A DNA stretch of 57,368 nt from Actinoplanes sp. KI2 (GTDB lineage Bacteria; Actinomycetota; Actinomycetes; Mycobacteriales; Micromonosporaceae), in NCBI RefSeq assembly GCF_025630775.1, contig NZ_JAOSZE010000056.1, positions 1 to 57,368 on the forward strand, written 5' to 3'. Shown here in pieces: positions 1 through 7,069 of this stretch. Each line of letters begins with the position of its first letter. Position 1 is the first letter of the stretch. The notes beneath the pieces were generated by a model. It did no database searches and was not told the origin of the DNA. It saw only the letters and a program-made list of their open reading frames with translations. A program made the translations under genes and the position numbers.

Positions 1-67
<67 letters not shown>

Positions 68-135
68 CGCCCCCCGCCGCTCGCTGCGCCCGCCGCTCGC
101 TGCGCCCGTCGCCTGTCGCGTCCGCCTTGAGCTCG

Positions 136-861
136 TCAGCTCACGCTGGCGGTGGCCAGCTTGATGCCGAAGCCGACAAACAACGCACCCACGCCGGTCG
201 TAACCCCGGCCGCGAGTTTGCGGCGGCGCCGGAACTGGCCGGCCAGGAACTTACCTCCGAAGATCAGCGCGGTCAGGTAGAGCGAGCTGAAGAACTGCAC
301 CACCGCCCCGAGCACCAGGAACGACACGGCCGGATGCGAGTAGCCCGGCTGGACGAACTGGATGAAGAACGACACGAAGAACAGAATCGCCTTGGGGTTG
401 AGCAGGCTGATCACGACCGCCCGCCGGAACGGATGGCGCAGCTCGGCTGCCCCAGCGCCGCCCCGAGCCTGCGGCGCGGCCGCTCCGGCGCCGCCCGTGA
501 CCCGCGGCGTGGCCGCTCCGGCGCTGCCCGTGACCTGCGGCGTGGCCGGTGCCGAGCGGCTCCGCAGCTTTTGCCAGGCCCCCCGGATGATGCCGAACCC
601 GACCCAGAACAGGTAGGCGGCGCCCGCGTACTTGATGACCAGGAACAGCGGAGGGTAGGCGCGCAACAGCGATGCCACCCCCGCCGCGGACAGTGTCATC
701 AGCACGGCGTCGCCGACGAACACCCCGGCCGCCGCCGTGTAGCCGGCCCGCACCCCACGGCGCGCACCGACCGACAGCACGAAGATCGAGTTTGGCCCCG
801 GCAGCAGGATGATCGCCACGACACCCAGCACGTACGTCCAAAAATCGGTGATGCCCAGCAC
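136..861 (-). CDS. LysE/RhtB family amino-acid exporter
   Basis: A 241-residue inner-membrane protein of the LysE/RhtB (LeuE-like) superfamily, which exports amino acids or small amino compounds. It has the family's N-terminal hydrophobic segment with the LLPGPNSIFVLSVGARRG motif (about residues 19-36), three further hydrophobic segments, and a C-terminal half carrying the LLNPKAILFFVSFF signature. Residues about 99-133 are an Ala/Gly/Pro/Thr repeat that replaces the usual short cytoplasmic loop and looks like an in-frame repeat expansion. The gene lies 10 bp downstream of the PNPOx-GNAT fusion on the same strand, so they are probably co-transcribed. The substrate cannot be told from sequence. 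Confidence 0.85.
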   Translation of the reverse strand: MLGITDFWTYVLGVVAIILLPGPNSIFVLSVGARRGVRAGYTAAAGVFVGDAVLMTLSAAGVASLLRAYPPLFLVIKYAGAAYLFWVGFGIIRGAWQKLRSRSAPATPQVTGSAGAATPRVTGGAGAAAPQARGGAGAAELRHPFRRAVVISLLNPKAILFFVSFFIQFVQPGYSHPAVSFLVLGAVVQFFSSLYLTALIFGGKFLAGQFRRRRKLAAGVTTGVGALFVGFGIKLATASVS

Positions 862-871
862 GGCGACGACT

Positions 872-2134
872 CTATGCGTTCGTCATGGCGGCCGAACCGC
901 CGACGGCGAGCCGTTCGCGCAGCCGCGTCGCGGCGGCCGGCCACTCCTCGGACGTCATCGCGAACACCACGGTGTCGCGCCACGTGCCATCCGGCCGGAG
1001 CCGCTGCTTGCGGATCATGCCGTCCCGCGTCGCGCCTAGCCGGGCGATCGCCTGCTGGGATCGGTCGTTGCGAATGTCGGTGTACCAGAACACCTTCTCC
1101 GCGCCGAGCGTCTCGAAGGCGTGCTCCAGCAGCATCAGCTTGGCCTCCGTGTTCACCCCGGTGCGCCACCAGCGGCGGCCGACCACCGTGTGCCCGATGC
1201 CGAGCGAGCGGTTGACCGGGTCGATGTCGTGATAGCTGGTCAGGCCGATGACCGTGCCCGTGGCGGGCTCGATCTGCGCCCACGGCAGCTGGAAGCCGGC
1301 CCACTGGCGACGGTGCAGGTCATTGACGTGCTCGGCCATCTGCTCGTGGGTGCGCGGTGGCAGGGTCGGCAGGTAGCGCCACACCTCGTCGTCGGCGAGC
1401 GCGTCGAGCAGCCCGTCCACGTGCGCGTGGGCGAGCGGCTCGAGCCGGACGTGGCGGCCCTCGAGAACGACCGGCTTGACCCAGGGCGAACCGCCGCCGG
1501 GCAGGTACGCCGGGGGCGCGGCGGTGACGCCCAGGTCGGTCTGCGGCGGCCCGAAGGTGCGGGTCACCGGGAGCACGCCGGCCCAGTGGGGGAGCGAAAG
1601 GTCATCCGCCTCGTCGGCGACGCCATGCCCGCGCGCCTTCACCGCGGCCTCCTTCAGCGAGAGGGCCAGCACTGCGGTCTGGGCCAGCTCCTGCTTGCTC
1701 GGCGGGCGGCTGTCGGCGGCGCGGCCGGTGCCCACCTTGTCGGTGAGCGCGCTCATAGCGGCCAGCTTGGCGTCGGTGTCGGTGACCGGGCGAGCGACGC
1801 CGTGCACGACGACGGATCGGTAGTTGGCACTGTGGTTGGTCTGCGACCTCGCGTACACGATGCCGTCGAGGAGGGTGACGCTCACGCAGACCCGGACCCC
1901 GTCGCCTCGGGCCGTCAGGCCCATCCGGCCGCCGGAGGAGCCGTGCAGAAAGAGCGTGTCGCCGACGCGGACGTGCAGCGTGGGCAGCAGGCGAGGCTCG
2001 CCGTCGACGACGAACGCGACGGAACAGTCATACCCCTCGTCCAGGATGGCGTGGACGGCCTGGCGGTCGTAGGACATCCGGTTGCGGTAGCGGGTGGCGG
2101 TCGTGCGATCCGTCTGGGCGTAGGTGTCGGACAT
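872..2134 (-). CDS. PNPOx-like flavin protein fused to GNAT acetyltransferase
   Basis: A 420-residue two-domain protein. The N-terminal ~210 residues look like a pyridoxamine-phosphate-oxidase/NimA-type split-barrel flavin-binding domain (YDRQAVHAILDEGYDCSVAF, then a strand-rich segment with LHGSSGGRM and HGVARPV). The C-terminal ~190 residues are a RimJ/RimL-type GNAT domain (LEGRHVRLEPLAHAHVDGLL, RRWWRTGVNTEAKLMLLEHAF, GATRDGMIRKQR). The open frame runs on upstream, but the ATG at 2134 is chosen because it opens on a normal PNPOx start (MSDTYAQTDR) and is preceded by GGAGC. The gene is divergent from a MocR regulator, which suggests PLP-linked control. The reaction and substrate are unknown. 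Confidence 0.85.
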   Translation of the reverse strand: MSDTYAQTDRTTATRYRNRMSYDRQAVHAILDEGYDCSVAFVVDGEPRLLPTLHVRVGDTLFLHGSSGGRMGLTARGDGVRVCVSVTLLDGIVYARSQTNHSANYRSVVVHGVARPVTDTDAKLAAMSALTDKVGTGRAADSRPPSKQELAQTAVLALSLKEAAVKARGHGVADEADDLSLPHWAGVLPVTRTFGPPQTDLGVTAAPPAYLPGGGSPWVKPVVLEGRHVRLEPLAHAHVDGLLDALADDEVWRYLPTLPPRTHEQMAEHVNDLHRRQWAGFQLPWAQIEPATGTVIGLTSYHDIDPVNRSLGIGHTVVGRRWWRTGVNTEAKLMLLEHAFETLGAEKVFWYTDIRNDRSQQAIARLGATRDGMIRKQRLRPDGTWRDTVVFAMTSEEWPAAATRLRERLAVGGSAAMTNA

Positions 2135-2161
2135 CCCGGCTCCTCGTGCTTGCCATCTGCT

Positions 2162-2196
2162 CTGTACTAGTACAGAATTTGTCTTGTGCCAGCACA
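2162..2196. promoter_or_regulatory. palindromic operator candidates between MocR and PNPOx-GNAT
   Basis: A perfect 14-bp palindrome, CTGTACTAGTACAG (2162-2175), is followed by a second imperfect one, TGTGC-CA-GCACA (2185-2196), which overlaps the MocR GTG start. Placed between divergent genes, they are natural sites for autoregulation by the MocR protein and control of the PNPOx-GNAT/LysE operon. The assignment is by position; no binding evidence exists. Confidence 0.5.
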
Positions 2197-3532
2197 GTAT
2201 CAGGTCAGCGGCGACAGCGCCGCCTCTATTTCCGCCAGCATCGAGACCGGGGTCATGCGCGGCGAGTTCGTCTGGGGTGCTCCGCTGCCGCCGATCCGCG
2301 CTCTCGCCGGCGAGCTGAATGTCAGCCCCGCCACGGTGGCAAAGGCGTATCAGGAGCTGCGTCGCCGCGGCGTCGTCGAGGCCGACGGGCGGCGGGGCAC
2401 GCGGGTCCGTGACCGCCCGCCAATCGCCGGCGTGCGCTCGGCGATGCGCCTGCCGATCCCCGAGGGCGTGCTCGATCTCTCCTCCGGCGAGCCCGACGTG
2501 CGACTCCTGCCACCGATCGGTCCCGCCCTGCGCCGCATCGCCGAGGAGAGTGGGCCGCCCCAGGGCTACGCGTCCGCGATCGCGATGCCCGAGCTGATCG
2601 ACATCGCGCGGCCGCGACTCGCCGCCGACGGGGTGCCGATGGCCGGCGCCGCGATCGCCGCCACCTCGGGCACGCTCGACGCCATCGAGCGCCTGCTCAC
2701 CGCCCACCTGCGGCCCGGCGACGCGGTCGCGGTGGAGGATCCGGGCTGGGCCAACCTGCTCGATCTGCTGGCCGCGCTCGGCATGCACGCTCTGCCGGTG
2801 ACGATCGATCAGGAAGGGCCGTCCCCCGAGTCGCTGGCCACGGCGCTGCGCTCCGGCGCCCGGGCGGTCGTGGTTACCGTGCGCGCGCAAAATCCCACCG
2901 GCGCCTCCGTCTCCGCCGAGCGCGCGGACGACCTGCGCGAGGTGCTGGCCGGGCATCGTGACGTCCTGCTGATCGAGGACGATCACGCCGCCGAGCTCGC
3001 CGCCGCCCCGCTGCACTGCCTTGGCCCGGTCACCGCCGCGTGGGCGTTCATCCGCTCGGCCTCCAAGCCGTTCGGCCCCGACCTGCGCATCGCCGTGGTG
3101 GCCGGCGACGAGACCACGATCGCCCGGGTGGTCGGCCGCATGCGCCTCGGCACCGGCTGGGTGTCCACGGTTCTGCAGCGCCTGCTGCTGCGGCTCTGGC
3201 TCGACGACGAGGTGACGACCCTGGTGCGGACCGCGGCCGCGGGCTACGCCCAGCGACGCCGATCTCTCTGCGACGCACTCCAGCGACGGGGGGTCGTGGC
3301 CGAGGGTGCGACCGGCATAAACACGTGGGTACGCGTGGCCGACGAGACCCGCACGGTCGGCCTGCTGCGCGACGCCGGCTATGCGGTCGCGCCCGGCTCG
3401 CTCTTCCGGATCAACACGCCGCCCGGTGTCCGCATCACGATCAGCGCGCTGGACGAGTCCGAGATACCGGCCCTGGCCGACGCGGTGGCGACCGCCGCCC
3501 GCCCGGCCGGGTTCGTGACGCCGTCGCGATGA
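2186..3532 (+). CDS. MocR/PdxR-type GntR regulator with aminotransferase domain
   Basis: A 448-residue transcription factor with the MocR architecture. The N-terminal GntR winged helix (PIRALAGELNVSPATVAKAYQELRRRGVVE, residues about 35-65) is joined to a fold-type I aminotransferase-like domain. The PLP-binding lysine is K294 in SASKPFGPDLR, and the NPTG motif is present (AQNPTGASVS). MocR proteins usually sense PLP or an amino-acid-PLP adduct and regulate vitamin B6 or amino-acid genes. Translation probably starts at GTG 2186, inside a palindrome, with little or no leader. The divergent PNPOx-GNAT fusion is the obvious target. Whether it is activator or repressor cannot be told. Confidence 0.88.
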   Translation: MPAQYQVSGDSAASISASIETGVMRGEFVWGAPLPPIRALAGELNVSPATVAKAYQELRRRGVVEADGRRGTRVRDRPPIAGVRSAMRLPIPEGVLDLSSGEPDVRLLPPIGPALRRIAEESGPPQGYASAIAMPELIDIARPRLAADGVPMAGAAIAATSGTLDAIERLLTAHLRPGDAVAVEDPGWANLLDLLAALGMHALPVTIDQEGPSPESLATALRSGARAVVVTVRAQNPTGASVSAERADDLREVLAGHRDVLLIEDDHAAELAAAPLHCLGPVTAAWAFIRSASKPFGPDLRIAVVAGDETTIARVVGRMRLGTGWVSTVLQRLLLRLWLDDEVTTLVRTAAAGYAQRRRSLCDALQRRGVVAEGATGINTWVRVADETRTVGLLRDAGYAVAPGSLFRINTPPGVRITISALDESEIPALADAVATAARPAGFVTPSR

Positions 3533-3610
3533 CCGGTCGGGTCGAGGAGGTGGCCGTGGCGCAAGAATGAACAGTCCTCCGGGAGGGTGTCGCCGTTCGT
3601 GCTTCTCCCC

Positions 3611-3690
3611 GTTCGGGTAAAGCCGCCGTGCGTGCCTTCACCCGGTTCAGGTAAAGCCGCCGTGCGTGCCTTCACCCGGTTCGGGTAAAA
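3611..3690. repeat. 34-bp tandem repeat upstream of udgX
   Basis: Two full 34-bp copies (3611-3644 and 3645-3678), differing at one base, plus a partial third from 3679. Each starts GTTCGGGTAAA or GTTCAGGTAAA. The third copy runs up to the udgX start at 3698, so the array forms the udgX 5' region and may include its promoter or leader. Confidence 0.85.
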
Positions 3691-3697
3691 CGGTGGG

Positions 3698-4363
3698 ATG
3701 CCAAGGACCGAGGCGCCGGTCGGCGCGCAGGAGTGGGTGCCGCCGCAACCGCGGAGCATCGCCGAGCTGAAGGCGGCCGCCGCCGGCTGCCAAGGCTGTG
3801 AGCTGTACGAACACGCGACGCAGACCGTCTTCGGCCGGGGCGCCGAGCACGCCCGCATCGTGTTCGTCGGCGAGCAGCCGGGCGATGTGGAGGATCAGCA
3901 CGGCCTGCCGTTCGTCGGGCCGGCCGGTCGGCTCCTGCGCGAAGCGGTCGACGACGCCGGCATCGACCCGGCCGACCTCTACATCACGAACGCCGTGAAG
4001 CACTTCCGGTTCGAGCTGCGCGGCAAGCGGCGGATCCACCAGACGCCCGGCCCGGCGCACATCGTCGCCTGCCGGCCCTGGGTCGTTGCCGAGTTCGCGC
4101 TGCTCGAGCCCGAGCTGGTGGTGCTGCTCGGGGCGACCGCGGGCAAGGCGCTGCTCGGCCCGTCGTTCCGGGTCACCCAGCAGCGCGGCCGCCTGCTGCC
4201 GTGGCCGGCCTCGGCCCAGCATCCGGAGGACTTCCCGGTTGCCGAGATCCAGGCGATGGCCACCATCCACCCGTCCGCGGTGCTGCGGGCCGACAACCGC
4301 GATATCGCGTACGGCGGACTGGTCGACGACCTCAAGGTCGCCGCGGCAGCGGTGTACCGGTAG
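3698..4363 (+). CDS. udgX: UdgX-type uracil-DNA glycosylase
   Basis: A 221-residue protein of the uracil-DNA glycosylase superfamily. It carries the UdgX hallmark loop KRRIH (K110-H114) and GEQPGDVED (residues 58-66). In the characterised mycobacterial UdgX the loop histidine forms a covalent bond with the sugar left after uracil excision, so the enzyme traps itself on DNA; H114 is the equivalent here. C31, C34 and C125 match three [4Fe-4S] ligands of family-4 enzymes. The position of the fourth is H102 (in VKHFRF), so a His ligand is possible. The HPSAVLR motif lies near the C-terminus. The gene sits 17 bp upstream of the DUF3046 gene and recA, in a DNA-repair context. Confidence 0.9.
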   Translation: MPRTEAPVGAQEWVPPQPRSIAELKAAAAGCQGCELYEHATQTVFGRGAEHARIVFVGEQPGDVEDQHGLPFVGPAGRLLREAVDDAGIDPADLYITNAVKHFRFELRGKRRIHQTPGPAHIVACRPWVVAEFALLEPELVVLLGATAGKALLGPSFRVTQQRGRLLPWPASAQHPEDFPVAEIQAMATIHPSAVLRADNRDIAYGGLVDDLKVAAAAVYR

Positions 4364-4368
4364 CTGAG

Positions 4369-4374
4369 TAGGCT
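4369..4374 (+). promoter_or_regulatory. candidate -10 element for a leaderless DUF3046 transcript
   Basis: TAGGCT lies 6 nt before the GTG start of the DUF3046 gene. In actinobacteria a TANNNT hexamer this close to a start codon is typical of leaderless transcription. No convincing -35 box is seen, and no ribosome binding site precedes the GTG. The HAD gene at 39323 has the same TAGGCT with a 5-nt gap. Confidence 0.4.
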
Positions 4375-4380
4375 CGTGAG

Positions 4381-4581
4381 GTGCGATTGACGGACTTCTG
4401 GGCGCGGCTCGATCAGGCATTCGGCAGGACCTATGCGCGGAGCATGGCGGCCGATCACTCCTTCGCCGAGCTCGGGGACCGGACGATCGATCGGGCCATC
4501 GCGGACGGTATCGATACGGCCACTATCTGGCGGGCCGTGGTGGCGGCGTATCCCGATCGGGTGCCTTCCCGCCTGCGCTGA
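4381..4581 (+). CDS. DUF3046 small protein
   Basis: A 66-residue protein, MRLTDFWARLDQAFG..., recognisable as the DUF3046 family, which in actinobacteria is commonly found directly upstream of recA (Rv2738c in M. tuberculosis). Its function is unknown. It has no signal peptide or membrane segment. It starts at GTG 4381, probably from a leaderless transcript, because TAGGCT sits 6 nt upstream and no Shine-Dalgarno sequence is seen. It is followed by about 200 bp carrying the recA SOS and DnaA-like boxes, so recA has its own promoter. Confidence 0.85.
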   Translation: MRLTDFWARLDQAFGRTYARSMAADHSFAELGDRTIDRAIADGIDTATIWRAVVAAYPDRVPSRLR

Positions 4582-4589
4582 TCAAAATT

Positions 4590-4637
4590 TCGTACGCTTG
4601 TTCTGGCGTGTCGCTTCGATCTAGTACAGGTGTTCGG
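4590..4637 (+). promoter_or_regulatory. two LexA (SOS) box candidates upstream of recA
   Basis: TCGTACGCTTGTTCTG (4590-4605) and TAGTACAGGTGTTCGG (4622-4637) match the actinobacterial SOS box TCGAAC-N4-GTTCGA at 9 of 12 defined positions each. Both keep the core GTAC-N4-GTTC, which is also found twice in the lexA intergenic region. They lie about 145-190 bp before the recA start. Confidence 0.6.
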
Positions 4638-4640
4638 CTA

Positions 4641-4667
4641 TTGTCCACACCGGCCCGGTCATCCACA
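4641..4667 (+). promoter_or_regulatory. DnaA-box-like pair upstream of recA
   Basis: TTGTCCACA (4641-4649) matches the DnaA box form common in high-GC actinobacteria. TCATCCACA (4659-4667) differs from TTATCCACA at one base. Both are in the same orientation, between the SOS boxes and the recA start. The same TCATCCACA variant occurs upstream of nrdR. DnaA binding is an inference. Confidence 0.4.
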
Positions 4668-4780
4668 GCTCACGGCAGGGCGGCGGATTTTTGTCATACC
4701 CACCGCCTACCTTGTAGCCCGTGGTGAATAGAGGCTCATCGGCGAAGACGCCTGCAAAGTCGAATACAGGGGTGGCGGAC

Positions 4781-5827
4781 ATGGTGGCAGGACCCGACCG
4801 AGACAAAGCGCTCGATCTGGCACTGGCTCAGATCGACAAGCAGTTCGGCAAGGGCTCGGTGATGCGGCTCGGGGAGCGGCCGGTCGTGCAGACCGCCATC
4901 ATCCCGACCGGCTCCATCGCCCTCGATGTGGCGCTCGGCGTCGGCGGCCTGCCGCGTGGCCGGGTCATCGAGGTCTACGGGCCGGAGTCCAGCGGTAAAA
5001 CGACGGTCGCCCTGCACGCGGTGGCCAACGCGCAGCGCAACGGCGGCATCGCGGCGTTCATCGACGCCGAGCACGCGCTCGACCCGGACTACGCAAAGGC
5101 GCTCGGCGTCGACACCGATGCCCTGCTGGTTTCCCAGCCCGACACGGGTGAGCAGGCGCTCGAGATCGCCGACATGCTGATCCGCTCCGGCGCGCTCGAT
5201 GTCATCGTCATCGACTCGGTGGCCGCGCTCGTGCCGCGCGCCGAGATCGAGGGCGAGATGGGCGACAGCCACGTCGGCCTTCAGGCCCGCCTGATGAGCC
5301 AGGCGCTCCGCAAGATCACCGGCGTGCTCAACAACTCCGGCACCACCGCGATCTTCATCAACCAGCTCCGCGAGAAGATCGGCGTCATGTTCGGCTCGCC
5401 CGAGACGACGACCGGTGGCCGCGCGCTGAAGTTCTACGCGTCCGTGCGTCTCGACGTGCGCCGCATCGAGAGCCTGAAGGACGGCACCGACGTCGTCGGT
5501 AACCGCACCCGGGTCAAGGTCGTGAAGAACAAGGTGGCGGCCCCGTTCAAGCAGGCCGAGTTCGACATCATGTACGGCAAGGGCATCTCCCGGGAGGGCT
5601 CGCTCATCGACGTCGGTGTCGAGCAGAGCATCATCCGCAAGTCCGGCGCCTGGTACACGTACGACGGCGACCAGCTCGGCCAGGGCAAGGAGAAGGCGCG
5701 GGAGTTCCTCAAGGAGAACCCGGACGTCGCCGCCGAGATCGAGAAGAAGATCCTGGAGAAGCTCGGCGTCGGCCAGACCACGGGCGACGCGGCCGGCGGC
5801 CCCGAGCTGCCCCCGGTCGATTTCTGA
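4781..5827 (+). CDS. recA: recombinase RecA
   Basis: A 348-residue RecA, the ATP-dependent strand-exchange protein and LexA co-protease. Seen: Walker A GPESSGKT (residues 67-74), the Walker B region LDVIVIDSVAALVPRAEIEGEMGD, L2-region sequence NNSGTTAIFINQLREKIGVMFGSPETTTGGRALKFY, and an acidic C-terminus. The frame is open 20 codons further upstream, but the ATG at 4781 is chosen because it gives a normal RecA N-terminus (MVAGPDRDKALDLAL) and has AGGGG 8 nt upstream. No intein is present. SOS boxes and DnaA-like boxes precede it. recX follows after 29 bp, consistent with a recA-recX operon. Confidence 0.98.
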   Translation: MVAGPDRDKALDLALAQIDKQFGKGSVMRLGERPVVQTAIIPTGSIALDVALGVGGLPRGRVIEVYGPESSGKTTVALHAVANAQRNGGIAAFIDAEHALDPDYAKALGVDTDALLVSQPDTGEQALEIADMLIRSGALDVIVIDSVAALVPRAEIEGEMGDSHVGLQARLMSQALRKITGVLNNSGTTAIFINQLREKIGVMFGSPETTTGGRALKFYASVRLDVRRIESLKDGTDVVGNRTRVKVVKNKVAAPFKQAEFDIMYGKGISREGSLIDVGVEQSIIRKSGAWYTYDGDQLGQGKEKAREFLKENPDVAAEIEKKILEKLGVGQTTGDAAGGPELPPVDF

Positions 5828-5856
5828 TCGCGGATTCCCGATCGAGGTGACGCCAG

Positions 5857-6684
5857 ATGGCCGGTCGGCGCGGCGCGCGGTCCGGGCGCGGGTGGGATGC
5901 CCTCCCTCCTCGCCCACCGCGCCACCCACCCGATGAGCACCCGCCCGGCGGGGCCGTCGACGGCGAGGCGGAACGCGGCAACGTTCCCGCCCGCCGTCGC
6001 CGACCCTCGCCGGGCGGCTACCCCGCCGCGCCCGGCGAGACCCTCTGGGGTGCGCCCGTCCGTGGCGAGACTGTCCGGGGTGCGCCCGTCCGTGGTGAGG
6101 GCGTCCGGGGTGTGCCGGGTCGGGGCGAGATCGCTCGGAGTGTGCCCGAGCAGAGCGAGTCGGAGCGGGCACGGGAGATCTGTCTGCGGCAGCTGTCGGC
6201 CCGGCCACGCACCCGAGCCGAGTTGGCGAAGGCGCTCACCCGCGGGCAGATCTCCGCAGAGGTGATCGACGAGGTCCTCGACCGCTATGACGAGGTCGGG
6301 ATCATCGACGATGCCGCGTTCGCCCGAGCGTGGGTCTCCAGCCGGCATCACGGCCGCGGGCTCGCCCGCCGGGCACTGGCGAACGAGCTTCGGCAGCGTG
6401 GCGTCGACACCGAGGTGGCGAGCGAGGCACTCGAGACCCTCGACGACGAGGCGGAGGCCGCGACCGCCCGGGCCCTGGTGGATCGGAAGCTGCGCTCGGC
6501 CGCCGGCCCGCCCGAGGCCGTCTTCCGCCGGCTCGTCGGGATGCTGGCGCGCAAGGGCTACCCGCCCGGCGTGGCGATCCGCGCGGTCAAGGACGCGCTG
6601 GCCGCCCGGGATGCCGAGGCCGCCGAGTTCGCCGACCAGATCGACCCCGACGCCCTGGCCGACGAGGCCGGCGACCCGTCGTAG
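5857..6684 (+). CDS. recX: regulatory protein RecX with repetitive N-terminal extension
   Basis: A 275-residue RecX, the inhibitor/modulator of RecA filaments. The RecX domain starts near residue 103 (SERAREICLRQLSARPRTRAEL) and includes YDEVGIIDDAAFARAWV and the helical repeats typical of the family. The first ~100 residues are low-complexity and rich in Arg, Pro and Gly; residues about 59-95 hold a degenerate repeat of the form RGETVRGAPV. RecX is usually about 150-220 residues, so the extension is unusual and probably disordered. GAGGTGA, 6 nt before ATG 5857, supports this start, although one inside the extension cannot be excluded. A 45-bp repeat array begins immediately after the stop codon. 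Confidence 0.9.
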   Translation: MAGRRGARSGRGWDALPPRPPRHPPDEHPPGGAVDGEAERGNVPARRRRPSPGGYPAAPGETLWGAPVRGETVRGAPVRGEGVRGVPGRGEIARSVPEQSESERAREICLRQLSARPRTRAELAKALTRGQISAEVIDEVLDRYDEVGIIDDAAFARAWVSSRHHGRGLARRALANELRQRGVDTEVASEALETLDDEAEAATARALVDRKLRSAAGPPEAVFRRLVGMLARKGYPPGVAIRAVKDALAARDAEAAEFADQIDPDALADEAGDPS

Positions 6685-6935
6685 CCGGACCGCCGCTTGG
6701 TCGGCGGGCGTGACGGCGGCCCGTTGTGGCCGGACGACCGTTTGGTCGGCGGGCGTGACGGCGGCCCGTTGTGGCCGGACGACCGTTTGGTCGGCGGGCG
6801 TGACGGCGGCCCGTTGTGGCCGGACGACCGTTTGGTCGGCGGACGTGACGGCGGCCCGTTGTGGCCGGACGACCGTTTGGTCGGCGGACGTGACGGCGGC
6901 CCGTTGTGGCCGGATCGCCGCATGGTCGGCCGATG
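6685..6935. repeat. 45-bp tandem hairpin array after recX
   Basis: Five full 45-bp copies (6685, 6730, 6775, 6820, 6865) and a partial sixth (from 6910) begin at the base after the recX stop. Copies are nearly identical; the first and last are most diverged. In the central copies CGACC-GTTT-GGTCG makes a short hairpin, extended by flanking CCG/CGG. The unit is a multiple of three, so frames stay open through it on both strands, but no start site or homology supports a gene. The rest of the gap to 7069 has no recognisable feature apart from a possible -10 (TAGCGT, about 7056) for the next gene. Confidence 0.9.
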
Positions 6936-7069
6936 AGGGCGATGCTGCCTGCGGCGGGAAGTGGCGAGCTGCTGCGCCCATCCTGACCTGCGTTGCAGGC
7001 CCTATCAGCCATCCATGGTCGGCGATGATGGAGATCGACACTCGCCACTGGCTGCTAGCGTGAGGTGCC

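Noticed and set aside
2135..3016. Minus-strand open frame running upstream of the PNPOx-GNAT gene
   Set aside because: It is antisense to the MocR gene, has no family features, and the PNPOx domain begins cleanly at 2134.
3608..3690. CRISPR array
   Set aside because: The units are directly abutting 34-bp tandem repeats without spacers.
4641..4667. RecA-NDp/PafBC-type damage promoter before recA
   Set aside because: TTGTC is present, but the expected RGTG and a TANNNT at the right spacing are not.
6697..6936. Open frames through the 45-bp array on both strands
   Set aside because: The unit is a multiple of three, so frames stay open automatically; there is no start signal or homology.
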